A DNA stretch of 64,000 nt from Sulfuriferula thiophila (GCF_003864975.1 NZ_BHGL01000007.1:134359-198358); one strand, 5' to 3'; positions 1 through 10,051 are shown, counted from the stretch's first letter. Made by a program: numbers and translations. Notes: a model not told the origin generated them from the letters alone.

Positions 1-11
1 CAACATGACCA

Positions 12-1250
12 TTAAGCCCGCTTCAATTCCACAATATCCGCACTCGATCTAACCGTGTCCAAATAATCGGCCCATTTCTGCATAATGCCCCGCCGTTCTT
101 CCAGATAATTAGTACGAACGTAAGCCGCCTCAGTCTGATTTTCAATTGCATGTGATAGCATCGCTTCCAGCACCTCACGCCGATATCCCATTTCACCCAA
201 AATAGTACGCGCAAGGCTTCGGAAGCCGTGCCCGGTCATCCTGCCTTTATAACCAATGGTTTCAATAATTTTCAATATCGTATTTTCACTGATAACCCGC
301 CCGTGCGTATTTCGATTCGGAAATACAAAATCGCCACCGCCAGTAATTGGGAAGAGTGCGCGTAAGATCGCTACAACCTGAGATGATAGGGGTACGGTGT
401 GGGCCTTGCGCTTGCCGTGCTTGCCTTTGCGTCCCTGCTGTTCTTCAGGAATCACCCATAACCCTTCATCAAGATCAAAATCACACCATTTTGCGAAGCG
501 TACTTCGCTGGTACGGGTTGCAGTCAACATAACCAACTTAAAAGCTGATATTGCAATAGGTGACACCTTATCTAAACTCTCGTAAGCTGCAACCGCACGC
601 AAAAAAACAGGCAATTCAGCAGGACTGATACATTTAAAATTTATTGTCTTTGGACGCTCAACCAGCGCGATTCTAATATCTGCAACCGGATTGTATTTAG
701 CCCGCCCTGTGGCTATCGCATACTTGAATACTGCGCCAATTGATTGCCCTAACCTGTCACGTGTTTCATAATTCTTACGTTCTTCCAGATCACGCAATAC
801 CGCCACGACATCCAGAGGCTCAATCTCACTGATCGGCCTATCACCAAGCTTTGGAAAAGCATAGCGTTCCAAATTAACTAACCACTGCTTGGCGTGACCT
901 GCCGTCCATGTTGGTACTTTGATTGGGTGATACTCCAACGCGATACTCTTAAAGCTGTTTGTAACTTCCGCTGTTGCAGTTTGCCTGGCAGCTTTCTTGG
1001 TTCCGCAAGGGTCAACACCATTTTTTATCTGCTTACGCGCCTCTTCGCGCCGTTCTCTCGCTTCAACCAAGGCTACGTCAGGATAAACACCAATAGCCAA
1101 AGTTTTACGTTTACCATCAAAGCGATAATCAAGTCGCCAGTATTTACCGCCATTCGGGTGAATGAGCAAATACAAACCACCGCCATCACTCAACTTCTGC
1201 GGTTTATCGGTCGCCTTAGTTTTACTTACCTTAACCGCAGTGAGTGCCAT
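12..1250 (-). CDS. P4-type tyrosine integrase
   Basis: Site-specific recombinase of the prophage/genomic-island integrase group (about 412 aa). The N-terminal ~90 residues match the arm-type DNA-binding domain (DUF4102; SDGGGLYLLI and YRFDGKRKTLAIGVYPDV). A core-binding domain follows at about 95-200, then the catalytic domain. The tetrad is visible: Arg246 (TRTSE), His341-Arg344 (HGFR), His367 (LSHA) and Tyr377 (AAYVR), followed by the family's YLEERR and MQKWADYL ending. All catalytic residues are present, so it looks active. The reading frame is open upstream to 1334, but the start at 1250 is preferred: the homologous N-terminus begins there, an AGGG-like ribosome site precedes it, and the extension would translate the repeat cluster. 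It is transcribed away from tRNA-Ser, the presumed target. Its island lies left of the window. Confidence 0.95.
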   Translation of the reverse strand: MALTAVKVSKTKATDKPQKLSDGGGLYLLIHPNGGKYWRLDYRFDGKRKTLAIGVYPDVALVEARERREEARKQIKNGVDPCGTKKAARQTATAEVTNSFKSIALEYHPIKVPTWTAGHAKQWLVNLERYAFPKLGDRPISEIEPLDVVAVLRDLEERKNYETRDRLGQSIGAVFKYAIATGRAKYNPVADIRIALVERPKTINFKCISPAELPVFLRAVAAYESLDKVSPIAISAFKLVMLTATRTSEVRFAKWCDFDLDEGLWVIPEEQQGRKGKHGKRKAHTVPLSSQVVAILRALFPITGGGDFVFPNRNTHGRVISENTILKIIETIGYKGRMTGHGFRSLARTILGEMGYRREVLEAMLSHAIENQTEAAYVRTNYLEERRGIMQKWADYLDTVRSSADIVELKRA

Positions 1251-1264
1251 TAATATCCCTTTTA

Positions 1265-1333
1265 TGACGGTATATTTCAATTTGACGGTATATTTTCTTA
1301 TACCGTGACGGTACAAATGGAAATATACCGTCA
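1265..1333. repeat. Iterated TGACGGTA sites upstream of the integrase
   Basis: The 13-mer TGACGGTATATTT occurs at 1265-1277 and again at 1283-1295. Its exact inverse, AAATATACCGTCA, lies at 1321-1333. Between them, 1301-1313 is a perfect palindrome TACCGT-G-ACGGTA. The core TGACGGTA is therefore present in both orientations within 70 bp, directly between the integrase start and tRNA-Ser. By analogy these could be arm-type integrase/excisionase sites or an autoregulatory operator over the int promoter; the sequence alone cannot separate these roles. Confidence 0.75.
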
Positions 1334-1377
1334 TTTGTCGTGGGATTCAATGACACCATTTGACAACGAATGAACGT

Positions 1378-1412
1378 AAAAAAACCCGCAAATCCTTATA
1401 GATAGCGGGTTT
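1378..1412 (-). terminator. Intrinsic terminator after tRNA-Ser
   Basis: On the minus strand AAACCCGC (1412-1405) pairs with GCGGGTTT (1389-1382) across a 15-nt loop, and a run of T follows. It lies about 55 bp downstream of the tRNA-Ser 3' end and before the integrase, so it probably ends the tRNA transcript. Confidence 0.65.
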
Positions 1413-1460
1413 AATTAGCTTTTTGATACTGTTTGAAACCGTTTGAAAACGATTAAATAC

Positions 1461-1500
1461 CAGTCCTGGCGGAGGCTGTGAGATTCGAACTCACGGAAGG
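1461..1500. other. Putative attachment site at the tRNA-Ser 3' end
   Basis: P4-type integrases typically recombine at the 3' part of tRNA genes. The tRNA-Ser 3' end lies about 215 bp from the integrase start and is intact, as expected when the element carries a copy that restores the gene. The partner repeat would lie left of base 1, so the site is inferred from position only and its edges are approximate. Confidence 0.4.
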
Positions 1501-1554
1501 TTTCCCTTCGGCAGTTTTCAAGACTGCTGGTTTAAACCACTCACCCAAACCTCC
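1467..1554 (-). tRNA. tRNA-Ser(UGA)
   Basis: On the minus strand an 88-nt serine tRNA folds with a GGAGGTT acceptor strand paired to the 3' AGCCTCC strand, an anticodon loop containing TGA (CTTGAAA), a long variable arm (GAAGGGAAACCTTC) typical of class II tRNAs, a GTTCGAATC T-loop and a genome-encoded CCA. The 3' end faces the integrase, the usual arrangement when tRNA 3' ends serve as attachment sites. Confidence 0.96.
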
Positions 1555-1576
1555 ATGTCTGTTACGACAGATGCGC

Positions 1577-1582
1577 ATTTTA
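1577..1582 (-). promoter_or_regulatory. Candidate -10 box for tRNA-Ser
   Basis: The minus strand carries TAAAAT (5 of 6 matches to TATAAT) 22 bp upstream of the mature tRNA 5' end, with T-rich DNA further upstream. No good -35 is present at ideal spacing. A small inverted repeat TCTGT-TACG-ACAGA lies between it and the tRNA. Confidence 0.4.
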
Positions 1583-1701
1583 ACTGAAAAATAACGATTC
1601 AACCACCCTATTTGCAGTTCGTTTTTCGTCACATTATTACATTCTTTGTCAGTTCCACTCTGGTTTAGCAGGGCCGCATTTAATAAAACAACAATAAATC
1701 A

Positions 1702-3306
1702 ATGACATTAGCCATTGGTATGATGTATGCTCAATTCAGAATAGATTATAAAAACAATATCACTACGATGCTCAATGAATTATTCGACAAATTCCGTATT
1801 AAACCCGCGCCAGCAATCTCTACGCCTCTGGACAGTTTAACTACGACCCATAAATGGGTTGAGCATCTCCAACAACTGCACGAGTATGAAGCTCACCAGC
1901 AAGTTGTCCTTTTACTCGATACCTACAACCGCTCAAAAGTCCCTTTTGATATCCAGCGTCTGCATATTTTAGGCGCAATTGAACACGCCGGTTCCAAATT
2001 GCAGCATGGCCTTATCACTCAGTTTTTAAAAAATCATGCTGATTACAAATATGCCGGAAAGTCGCTGTGGCAGGAGATAGTTGCGTTTTACTGGCAGCTT
2101 GCCCAGGCATATCAGGAAATGGCCAACACTATTCTGCATCATCAGCAAAGGGATAGCACCGCGTTGCCGACTATGGTATTGCGCGCGATACATTACCTGG
2201 GTAAGTTAATTCAATGGCGATATTTCCGTTATGAACTGCCCTCAGCTCAAACCTGGCACACCCTGCACAAGCTCTACAAATTAGCCGAACTACATGGCTT
2301 CGCTAAACAAAGCATGGTGCTCAAAGGTAGCGCTTATTGCAGTTGCGAACAGGCCTATGCAAGAATTTTACTGTTGCATCTGATGCGGCCGGTAGGTTTA
2401 TCGCCCAGTGAAATTGAGTTGGCCGCCTACTGGGCATGGAAGTGGCGGGAATCAATTGTGTTCAGCAAAGAATTTGATGCCAACATGCACAGTCACTGCA
2501 TAGCGTTGTCTGATAGCTTACCTCCGCAGGCAATTAATGGCCACGCCGTAGCATTAGATTCAGCAAGGTATTGGGCAATTAATGATGTTGTTGCGCAAAT
2601 GGACAGGGTAAAGTCGAATACGGGTAGCCAGACCAAACTAATCAAGCTGTATGGCGTGCCTTATGCAGATAGTCCCAATGTCTTATTACAGCATATTCAT
2701 GCGAAACTCACGAGCACCACGACGCCTGCTGAAAATTCCGTGTTTGATATGCCCGCAACGGTGAAGCTAAGCTGTGGTGTCAGATCCATTCTCAATGCAT
2801 TTAAAGATACAGCGCCCAGCCCACAAGCTACCGCGTACTACCAGGCGACAGGTCACCCAAGCGAAGCCTATTACCGCTTGAGCATGGCCCCTGATGACGC
2901 CACTTGCAACGTGAAAGCGCACGACTTGCTTATCAGCTTTGATCAGAGCAATCGCCACATTCAAACATTATCGGCAATACGCTGGATGGAACAGTCCGCC
3001 AGTTCCACAATCACCCTCGGCATGGAACGCCTTGGGTGTTCACCGCAACTAATCAAGCTGCACGCGGTACAGGATGCAATTGCGCCTAGCCCGTTTATGC
3101 TGGCGGCAGATCAGTTAGTGTTTGTCGGTATCGCTGAAAAGCTGGCAACGACGCTGGTTAGCTTTCAGCACATGAAGCACAAGTATTACGATATGCAGGA
3201 AGGGGATTATATTTACCGGATTCGCATCCAGTTCTTACTGGAACAGAAACCAGGCTGGCTACGGGTACAATTCGTGCGTTTAACGCGCAGGTATCAGCCT
3301 GCTTAA
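1702..3306 (+). CDS. Conserved protein of unknown function (534 aa)
   Basis: I do not recognise this protein. It is soluble-looking, rich in His, Gln and Ala, with no signal peptide or membrane segment. The middle (about 60-250) is strongly helical with motifs such as HYLGKLIQWRYF and AYWAWKWRESIVF; the C-terminus (about 420-534) looks more beta-rich, ending YIYRIRIQFLLEQKPGWLR. Three in-frame ATGs near the start (1702, 1723, 1768) all lack a clear ribosome site; homologous proteins may begin at MLNELFDKF (1768). It lies on the chromosomal side of tRNA-Ser, so it is probably not island cargo. Its 3' end overlaps the convergent NUDIX gene by 4 bases. Confidence 0.75.
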   Translation: MTLAIGMMYAQFRIDYKNNITTMLNELFDKFRIKPAPAISTPLDSLTTTHKWVEHLQQLHEYEAHQQVVLLLDTYNRSKVPFDIQRLHILGAIEHAGSKLQHGLITQFLKNHADYKYAGKSLWQEIVAFYWQLAQAYQEMANTILHHQQRDSTALPTMVLRAIHYLGKLIQWRYFRYELPSAQTWHTLHKLYKLAELHGFAKQSMVLKGSAYCSCEQAYARILLLHLMRPVGLSPSEIELAAYWAWKWRESIVFSKEFDANMHSHCIALSDSLPPQAINGHAVALDSARYWAINDVVAQMDRVKSNTGSQTKLIKLYGVPYADSPNVLLQHIHAKLTSTTTPAENSVFDMPATVKLSCGVRSILNAFKDTAPSPQATAYYQATGHPSEAYYRLSMAPDDATCNVKAHDLLISFDQSNRHIQTLSAIRWMEQSASSTITLGMERLGCSPQLIKLHAVQDAIAPSPFMLAADQLVFVGIAEKLATTLVSFQHMKHKYYDMQEGDYIYRIRIQFLLEQKPGWLRVQFVRLTRRYQPA

Positions 3307-3842
3307 CGATTCCGACGTTCAATATCGCCAACATGGAATTCGAACTCGCCCTTGCGGCGATCTTCGAAATACTGACGCAGCGTTTTTTCTATGGTCAGAA
3401 ATGCAATCTCATCCCAGGGAATCTCTTCCTCGGTAAAGAGTGCCACTTCCAGACTCTCTTCCCCGGCAGCAAAATCCAGATCTAGCAATCTGGCGCGAAA
3501 CATCAGATACACCTGACTGATGTAAGGCAGGTTATAGAGGGTGAATAAATGGGAAATTTCCACTCGCGCGCCAGCTTCTTCCAGGGTTTCGCGTAAAGCA
3601 CCTTGCTGGGTGCTTTCACCGTTTTCCATAAAGCCGGCAGGTAACGTCCATTTTCCGTATTGAGGTTCAATGGCGCGCTTGCATAGCAGCACTTTGTCTT
3701 CCCATTCCGGCAAGCAACCAACCACCATTTTCGGATTCTGATAATGTATGGTTTGACAATCCGCACACACAAAACGCAAGCGATTGTCACCAGTGGGGAT
3801 AAGTTGACTGACCAGACTGCCGCATTCACTGCAAAATTTCAT
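3303..3842 (-). CDS. NUDIX hydrolase with N-terminal zinc ribbon
   Basis: Predicted nucleoside-diphosphate-derivative pyrophosphatase, 179 aa. The N-terminus has a four-cysteine zinc ribbon (Cys4, Cys7, Cys26, Cys29). The NUDIX box spans about 70-92, with G70, E76, R84-E85 and E88-E89-x-G matching GX5EX7REUXEEXGU, so the catalytic metal-binding glutamates are present. The layout resembles the C-terminal half of NudC-type NADH pyrophosphatases, but the protein is shorter; the substrate cannot be read from the sequence. It is the last gene of the rimP-nusA-infB-rbfA-truB cluster and starts within the truB stop (4-base overlap), implying translational coupling. Confidence 0.9.
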   Translation of the reverse strand: MKFCSECGSLVSQLIPTGDNRLRFVCADCQTIHYQNPKMVVGCLPEWEDKVLLCKRAIEPQYGKWTLPAGFMENGESTQQGALRETLEEAGARVEISHLFTLYNLPYISQVYLMFRARLLDLDFAAGEESLEVALFTEEEIPWDEIAFLTIEKTLRQYFEDRRKGEFEFHVGDIERRNR

Positions 3843-4762
3843 AGCGATTCTCCAAACGCATTAATCCGCATTAACCGTTGCGGGACTATCGCGCCATCAG
3901 CCTGCAAATTAACCAATCCCAGAAAAGTCGTCTGCTGATAAGCGCGCATCAAACCTGTTATGGTTACATCGCCGCTATAATTCGGCTGCTGTCCTTGTAA
4001 CAGGGATTTGGCTTCCGCAACATTCAAAGCCACTGCCGGCAAATAACTAATCAGACCATCCACTGCTGCTAATCGAGCATCACGCTGGGGCAAATCATCC
4101 TGCTCCAACTGCGCAAGCGTTACCGCATCAGCCAAATTAAAACCGCCACTTGCCAGGCGTGTCAGCCGGGTCAAATGTGCGCCGCAACCGAGCTTCAGAC
4201 CGATATCCTCAGCAAGAGTTCGGATATAAGTACCTGCGCTACAGGTCACATCTATGCTTAGCGTGTCACCGCCCCATGCCAATATCTCGATATTACGAAT
4301 ATGAACAGGGCGGGCGGGTCGGTCTATGGTAATTCCGGCTCGCGCATATTCATACAGGGGTTTACCCTGATATTTAAGCGCTGAATACATGGGGGGAGTT
4401 TGCATGGTATGGCCAAGGAATCTAGAAACAACTTCTGCTACCTGCTCCCCGCTAGTATTAACGGGACGCGTTTCCAGTATCTCACCTTCCGGATCACCCG
4501 TCGTTGTGGTGACGCCAAGCTGCAACACAGCACGATAGCGTTTATCTGCTTCAAGTTGATATTGGGAAAATTTGGTTGCTTCGCCAAAACATAATGGCAG
4601 CAGGCCATCTGCGAAAGGATCAAGTGTGCCGGTATGCCCGGCCTTTTCGGCCTGATATAAACGCTTGGCAATTTGTAATGCGGTATTAGAAGTGATACCG
4701 ACCGGCTTGTTGAGCAACAATACCCCGTGAACCGGTCGTTTAATGCGTTTTACTTGTATCAC
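3839..4762 (-). CDS. truB: tRNA pseudouridine-55 synthase TruB
   Basis: Converts U55 to pseudouridine in the T-loop of most tRNAs. The 307-aa length is normal. Motif I (GVLLLNKPVGITSN) opens the protein and the catalytic aspartate is Asp48 in GHTGTLDPFADG. Other hallmarks are KRYRAVLQLGVTTTTGDPEG and CSAGTYIRTLAEDIG. The C-terminal PUA-like region is present. It overlaps rbfA upstream and the NUDIX gene downstream by 4 bases each, the compact arrangement usual for the nusA-infB operon of proteobacteria. Confidence 0.98.
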   Translation of the reverse strand: MIQVKRIKRPVHGVLLLNKPVGITSNTALQIAKRLYQAEKAGHTGTLDPFADGLLPLCFGEATKFSQYQLEADKRYRAVLQLGVTTTTGDPEGEILETRPVNTSGEQVAEVVSRFLGHTMQTPPMYSALKYQGKPLYEYARAGITIDRPARPVHIRNIEILAWGGDTLSIDVTCSAGTYIRTLAEDIGLKLGCGAHLTRLTRLASGGFNLADAVTLAQLEQDDLPQRDARLAAVDGLISYLPAVALNVAEAKSLLQGQQPNYSGDVTITGLMRAYQQTTFLGLVNLQADGAIVPQRLMRINAFGESL

Positions 4763-5139
4763 TCGTGATTATCGTCCGGCCTAGCTGTGTCAGCGGCAAC
4801 CGCTTCGTCAATCAAGCGGGATAATTCCGCTCCACGCGCCACTGAAGTATCGTAAACAAACGTTATTTGCGGCACGATACGCAGACGCATACGCGGCCCC
4901 AGTTGCGAGCGGATAAAGCCGGCAGCATGGTTCAACGCATGCGCAGCTTCTTGCGCCCGTTCCAGGCTCTCAAACACGGTGAAGTAGACTTTCGCATGTT
5001 CCAGATCATGGGTAACCACGACCTCGGTGATCGTAATCATACCCACTCGCGGATCATGTATCTCAGTCCGGATAATATCGGCTAATTCGCGCTGTATCTG
5101 CTCAGCAACACGACGGGAGCGTGGATAATCCTTAGCCAT
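4759..5139 (-). CDS. rbfA: Ribosome-binding factor A
   Basis: 30S maturation factor with a type II KH fold that assists processing and helix 1 formation of 16S rRNA. 126 aa, normal length. Recognised by RVAEQIQRELADIIRTEI at the start and the central DPRVGMITITEVVVTHDLEHAKVYFTV-type segment. It starts one base inside the infB stop (TAATG) and overlaps truB by 4 bases, so infB-rbfA-truB are likely translationally coupled. Confidence 0.98.
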   Translation of the reverse strand: MAKDYPRSRRVAEQIQRELADIIRTEIHDPRVGMITITEVVVTHDLEHAKVYFTVFESLERAQEAAHALNHAAGFIRSQLGPRMRLRIVPQITFVYDTSVARGAELSRLIDEAVAADTARPDDNHE

Positions 5140-7982
5140 TATAAGCTACGCGCCACCTGAACAACTTCATACGCTTCAAGCTTGTCGCCTACTTCCAGCG
5201 CATTGAAGTTCTTTACCGACAGACCGCAGTCGTAACCGAATTTCACTTCCTTGACGTCGTCTTTGAAACGCTTCAGCGAATCAAGTTCGCCATCATGGAT
5301 GACTTCATTATTACGCATGACACGAACACGCTGACCGCGTTTGATAACACCGTCCAGCACATGGCAACCCAGCACTGTACCGATCTTGGAGATTACATAT
5401 ACCTCACGCACCTCAGCCATACCGGTGATGTTCTCTTTCAGATCAGGCGTCAACATGCCGGACAATGCGGCTTTAACCAGATCCACAACTTCATAAATGA
5501 TGTTGTAGTAACGGATATCGACGCCCAGCGTTTCAGCCAGTTTACGAGCAGCAGCATCAGCGCGGGTATTGAAGCCGATAATGACTGCTTTGGACGCCAT
5601 CGCCAAGTTCACATCAGACTCGGAAATGGTACCTACCGCATTATGCAGAATATCGACCTTGACTTCGTTGGTAGATATTTTCTGTAACGAAGTAGACAAG
5701 GCTTCAGCAGAACCCTGTACGTCAGCCTTGATAATCAGCGGCAGACGTTTCGCTTCGCCATCGCCCATTTGCTCCATGATACTTTCGAGTTTGGCAGCCT
5801 GGCGTTTAGCCAGTTGCACATCACGGAATTTACCTTGACGGAACAACGCGATTTCGCGGGCTTTGCGCTCGTCCTGCAGCACCATTGCATCTTCACCTGC
5901 CTTAGGCACATCGGACAAACCTTGAATCTCGACCGGAATCGATGGACCCGCTTCCAGAACCGGCTTGCCGTCTTCATCCAGCATGGCCCGAACCCGGCCA
6001 TACACGCCGCCAGCCAGCAGTACATCACCACGCTTCAACGTACCCGACTGTACCAGCAGCGTTGCTACCGGACCACGCCCTTTATCCAGACGCGCTTCAA
6101 TAATCACGCCTTTGGCCGGTGCATCTTTAGCCGCTTTAAGCTCCAGCACTTCAGCCTGAAGCAGAATGGCTTCAATCAAACCATTGATGTTAGTGCCTTT
6201 CTTGGCAGAAACTTCAACGAATTGGGTATCACCGCCCCAGTCCTCAGGTACAACGCCCTGCGCAACCAGTTCCTGACGAATACGCTCGCCATTGGCTTCC
6301 GGCTTGTCTATTTTGTTGACTGCAACCACCATCGGCACATTAGCCGCTTTAGCATGGTGGATTGCTTCAATTGTTTGCGGCATCACGCCATCATCAGCAG
6401 CAACTACCAGCACTACCAAGTCAGTTACCTTGGCACCACGTGCACGCATTGCGGTAAACGCTTCGTGACCCGGGGTATCAAGGAAAGTCACCATGCCGTG
6501 ATCAGTCTCAACGTGATAAGCACCAATGTGCTGGGTAATACCACCCGCTTCACCACTGGCGACACGCGCCCGGCGAATTGCATCGAGCAGCGATGTCTTA
6601 CCATGGTCAACGTGACCCATAACGGTCACAACTGGTGCACGTGATAACAACTCTACTTCATGTTTTTCAGACTCATCCAGGAATGATTCCGGCGTATCCA
6701 ATGGAGCAGGCTTGGCAACGTGCCCCATTTCCTCTACCACAATCATTGCTGTTTCTTGATCAAGTACCTGGTTAATCGTCACCATGCTACCCATTTTCAT
6801 GAGCGTTTTGATAACTTCAGCAGCCTTAACCGACATTTTATGCGACAACTCGGCAACCGTAATTGTTTCCGGCACCATCACTTCTTGGACGATAGGCTCA
6901 GTTGGCGCACTGAATGCATTTGCTGCATCACTGTCGGATTTATGATGTCTGCCACCACCCTTGCGATTACGCCATGCGTCACCCCCCGTGTCGCCACGCG
7001 ACTTGATACCGCGTTTTTTGGCCTGCATATCATTCCATGCAGTATCTTTGGTTTTGACGGGAGCTGCCGGTTTAGGTTTTTTATCAACCGGCTTGGGTTT
7101 TTCACCTGGTTTTGCTGGTGCTTTGTGCAAGGTACCTTCAGTAGTTGCCGGCTTGGCAACTACTGGTGGCGGATTCTTAGCAGCTTCTGCCGCGGCTTCT
7201 ACAGCAGCCGCCTGATCTTCAATCTGTTGTTTGCGCTTCAGTTCACGCTCTTGCTTAAGGCGAATTTCTTCAGCCTGACGCTCATGTAACGCAGAATGTC
7301 GACGCGCTTCGTCAGCGCGACGCGCCAGCTCCGACTCATCCAACACTGGCCTTACTATGCGCCGGCGCTGCAATACCGGCTCTGCTGCCGCCGCATCCTG
7401 CGCTGGTGCAACTTCTGTTTCGACTTTCGGCACTTCCACAATTTGAGCAGGCTCAGCTTGCACAACTTCTGCGCTGACTTCTACCACAGGCGCAACTGCC
7501 ACTTCGACTACAGGCACTTCAACCGGAGCCGGCTTAACCTCTTCTACAACTTCAATTATTTCCGCAACAGTTTCAGCAGGCGCCATCACTTCTTCAGCAT
7601 GCTGCGCTTGCAATTCGGTTTCAGCTTCTGCTGACAAACCAGTATCAACTGGTTCCGATTCCTGTCCTGAGGTCACTTCATTTGCCAGAGGGGTTTCACG
7701 CTTCACCAGCACCCGTTTTTTACGCACTTCAACCTGAATAGTCCGCGCTTTGCCGGTACTATCCGATTTTTTGATTTCGGTGGTTTCCTTGCGGGTTAGC
7801 GTGATTTTACTTTTCACGTCGGTTGCACCGTGCTTTTTGCTTAAATAATCCAGCAAGCGAGCTTTATCCTGCTCGGTGACAGCATCCACAGCCGCCGATT
7901 TTTCTACGCCGGCTGCACGCAACTGCTCCAGCAATAATCCGGTGGAGAGCTTTAGTTCTTGGGCAAATTGTTCTACATTCAT
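5139..7982 (-). CDS. infB: Translation initiation factor IF-2
   Basis: GTPase that places initiator tRNA on the 30S subunit and promotes subunit joining. 947 aa, slightly longer than the E. coli protein. Domains: N-terminal IF2-N helix bundle ([21 protein letters not shown]), a long low-complexity Ala/Glu/Val/Pro linker (about 120-330), a second IF2-N segment, the G domain from about 455 ([27 protein letters not shown]), then domains II, III and C2. All G motifs are intact. The minus strand order is nusA, 34-bp gap, infB, rbfA. Confidence 0.99.
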   Translation of the reverse strand: MNVEQFAQELKLSTGLLLEQLRAAGVEKSAAVDAVTEQDKARLLDYLSKKHGATDVKSKITLTRKETTEIKKSDSTGKARTIQVEVRKKRVLVKRETPLANEVTSGQESEPVDTGLSAEAETELQAQHAEEVMAPAETVAEIIEVVEEVKPAPVEVPVVEVAVAPVVEVSAEVVQAEPAQIVEVPKVETEVAPAQDAAAAEPVLQRRRIVRPVLDESELARRADEARRHSALHERQAEEIRLKQERELKRKQQIEDQAAAVEAAAEAAKNPPPVVAKPATTEGTLHKAPAKPGEKPKPVDKKPKPAAPVKTKDTAWNDMQAKKRGIKSRGDTGGDAWRNRKGGGRHHKSDSDAANAFSAPTEPIVQEVMVPETITVAELSHKMSVKAAEVIKTLMKMGSMVTINQVLDQETAMIVVEEMGHVAKPAPLDTPESFLDESEKHEVELLSRAPVVTVMGHVDHGKTSLLDAIRRARVASGEAGGITQHIGAYHVETDHGMVTFLDTPGHEAFTAMRARGAKVTDLVVLVVAADDGVMPQTIEAIHHAKAANVPMVVAVNKIDKPEANGERIRQELVAQGVVPEDWGGDTQFVEVSAKKGTNINGLIEAILLQAEVLELKAAKDAPAKGVIIEARLDKGRGPVATLLVQSGTLKRGDVLLAGGVYGRVRAMLDEDGKPVLEAGPSIPVEIQGLSDVPKAGEDAMVLQDERKAREIALFRQGKFRDVQLAKRQAAKLESIMEQMGDGEAKRLPLIIKADVQGSAEALSTSLQKISTNEVKVDILHNAVGTISESDVNLAMASKAVIIGFNTRADAAARKLAETLGVDIRYYNIIYEVVDLVKAALSGMLTPDLKENITGMAEVREVYVISKIGTVLGCHVLDGVIKRGQRVRVMRNNEVIHDGELDSLKRFKDDVKEVKFGYDCGLSVKNFNALEVGDKLEAYEVVQVARSL

Positions 7983-8016
7983 ATCAGGGCTGTCGAGGCT
8001 TTCTCTACTAATTTAT

Positions 8017-9489
8017 TTATGCAAACCACGGCGCACGCGCCGCCATAATCAGTGTAGAAGCACGCTCAGCATCCACACCCGTCATTTCTACTAATTCATC
8101 TACGCCCAGCTCGGCCAGGTCTTCTGAATTGACAATACCATGCTCGGCCAACTGGCGCAGCATTTCACCGTCCATACTTTCTAATGATGCCAGATCATTG
8201 GAAACATTTTCCACTTTTTCTTCGCTGGCGATAGCATCAGTCAACAATGCATTACGCGCACGCGCACGCAATTCATTGACCAACTCTTCGTCAAACCCTT
8301 CAATTTCCAGCATTTCACCGATAGGCACATAAGCTACCTCTTCCACGCTGCAGAAACCTTCTTGCACCAGCATGTCGGCAACTTCTTCATCGACGTCGAG
8401 CTTTTCTACAAACAACGCCCGCACTGCCAATGCTTCCGTTTCATTTTTCTTCTGCGCCTCTTCAACGGTCATGATGTTCAGTTCCCATCCCGTCAATTCC
8501 GAAGCCAGGCGCACGTTTTGTCCGCTACGGCCAATGGCCTGCGCCAACTGGTCTTCTTCCAGCACGACATCCATGCTGTGTTTTTCTTCATCAACAACAA
8601 TACTGCTAACCTCAGCAGGCGCCAGTGCATTAATCACAAACTGCGCAGGCTCTGGCGACCACAATATGATATCCACCCGTTCGCCAGCTAATTCACCAGT
8701 AACAGCCTGTACGCGCGAACCACGCATACCGACACAGGTACCAATCGGATCCAGACGCTGATCGTTTGATTTTACTGCAATTTTAGCGCGCGCGCCGGGA
8801 TCGCGTGCAGCACCTTTAATCTCCAGTAGGCCCTCTTCAATTTCAGGCACTTCCAGCTCAAACAGCTTGGCGATAAATTCGGGTGCGGTGCGTGACAAAA
8901 TCAGTTGCGGCCCACGTCCACTGCGCTCTACGCGCAACAGGAAAGCCCGGACCCGATCACCAACACGCAAATTCTCTTTCGGTATCATCTGATCGCGCGG
9001 CAACAAACCTTCCACACGGCCGGATTCTATGATGGCACTGCCGCGCTCCATACGCTTCACAGTACCGGTTACCAGATACTCTTTGCGATCCAGGAAATCC
9101 GTCAGAATCTGCTCACGTTCCGCATCACGGATACGCTGCAGAATAACCTGCTTGGCAGCCTGCGCACCAATGCGGCCAAATTCGACCGCTTCCAGTGGCT
9201 CTTCGACAAAATCGCCAACCTGCAAATCAGGATGAGATATCTGCGAATCTGTCCACGCAATCTGGCTTTCCGGGAATTCGTGGTCATTATCTTCAACAAT
9301 TTCCCAGCAGCGGAATGCATGATAATCACCGGTATCACGGTCAATCACCACGCGAATATCAGCATCTTCCTGAAAACGTTTTTTGGTAGCCGAAGCCAAG
9401 GCTTGCTCTAATGCACCAAACACGATTTCTTTGTTTACATTTTTTTCTCTGGCTAATGCATCAACCAACAGTAAAATCTCGCGGCTCAT
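8017..9489 (-). CDS. nusA: Transcription elongation/antitermination factor NusA
   Basis: RNA polymerase-bound factor acting in pausing, termination and rRNA antitermination. 490 aa. Order: N-terminal RNAP-binding domain (about 1-125), S1 domain (about 130-200, [13 protein letters not shown]), KH1 and KH2 (about 200-345, with [17 protein letters not shown] and [18 protein letters not shown]), and two acidic C-terminal helix-hairpin-helix repeats (about 355-490), the form typical of beta- and gammaproteobacteria. It follows rimP after a 29-bp gap. Confidence 0.99.
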   Translation of the reverse strand: MSREILLLVDALAREKNVNKEIVFGALEQALASATKKRFQEDADIRVVIDRDTGDYHAFRCWEIVEDNDHEFPESQIAWTDSQISHPDLQVGDFVEEPLEAVEFGRIGAQAAKQVILQRIRDAEREQILTDFLDRKEYLVTGTVKRMERGSAIIESGRVEGLLPRDQMIPKENLRVGDRVRAFLLRVERSGRGPQLILSRTAPEFIAKLFELEVPEIEEGLLEIKGAARDPGARAKIAVKSNDQRLDPIGTCVGMRGSRVQAVTGELAGERVDIILWSPEPAQFVINALAPAEVSSIVVDEEKHSMDVVLEEDQLAQAIGRSGQNVRLASELTGWELNIMTVEEAQKKNETEALAVRALFVEKLDVDEEVADMLVQEGFCSVEEVAYVPIGEMLEIEGFDEELVNELRARARNALLTDAIASEEKVENVSNDLASLESMDGEMLRQLAEHGIVNSEDLAELGVDELVEMTGVDAERASTLIMAARAPWFA

Positions 9490-9518
9490 TCTCGAAAACC
9501 TCCGGCCATTTTTAGCAA

Positions 9519-9947
9519 TTACAGACTAGGAACCAAACGCGCAGTATCAATATTGGCGATATCCAACTTGATTAACTGCCCATCCACATCCAATTCAATT
9601 TGAGTTTCAGTAGCACCATGTATAGTGCCAATAAAACGACGTTGCCCAGCTAAGGCGACGCGCAATTTAACTTGCGCTTTTTCGCCCATGAAACGTTGAT
9701 AATCCGCCAGTTTCTTCAGCGGCCTATCCATACCTGGCGACGACACTTCCAGTCGCTCGTAGGCTATATTTTCCACCACCAGCCAGTTACTCAAATGATT
9801 ACTCACCAAGGTGCAATCATCCAGCGTAATACCTTCCGGCTTATCAATAAAGACGCGCAGCTGTCCACTCTTGACCGACATGGACATATCGACCAATTCA
9901 TAGCCCAGACCTGCCAGGGTAGCTTCTATTAACGACTCTAACGACAT
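9519..9947 (-). CDS. rimP: Ribosome maturation factor RimP
   Basis: Small-subunit assembly factor needed for efficient 30S maturation. 142 aa, usual length. Hallmarks: [26 protein letters not shown]-type N-terminal fold, the loop [16 protein letters not shown], and a C-terminal Sm-like domain. A ribosome-site-like GGAA precedes the ATG. The gene opens the nusA-infB operon and is preceded on the same strand by three tRNA genes and, only 15 bp before the start codon, by a terminator-like hairpin. Confidence 0.97.
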   Translation of the reverse strand: MSLESLIEATLAGLGYELVDMSMSVKSGQLRVFIDKPEGITLDDCTLVSNHLSNWLVVENIAYERLEVSSPGMDRPLKKLADYQRFMGEKAQVKLRVALAGQRRFIGTIHGATETQIELDVDGQLIKLDIANIDTARLVPSL

Positions 9948-9961
9948 ACGCGTTCCACAAA

Positions 9962-9984
9962 CAAAAAATGGGCTGAAAGCCCAT
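9962..9984 (-). terminator. Terminator-like hairpin just before rimP
   Basis: On the minus strand ATGGGCT-TTC-AGCCCAT (9984-9968) is followed by TTTTTTG. The stem is 7 bp with a tight loop. It lies between the tRNA-Leu 3' end and the rimP start, so it should cut off much of the tRNA transcript and let only part read into rimP-nusA-infB, or act as a regulated attenuator. Confidence 0.7.
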
Positions 9985-10051
9985 AAACATCTTGCGGCTC
10001 AAAAAACCCAAGACAAAAATATAATCCTACTCACAACTTAAATCCAACTAC

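Noticed and set aside
1251-1334. N-terminal extension of the integrase reading frame
   Set aside because: The extra 28 residues only translate the TGACGGTA repeats and have no family match; the start at 1250 fits the arm-binding domain.
5295-7634. Long open frames opposite infB (up to 291 aa at 5769-6644)
   Set aside because: They are antisense to an unmistakable IF-2 gene, lack recognisable domains and ribosome sites, and arise from the GC-biased codon use of infB.
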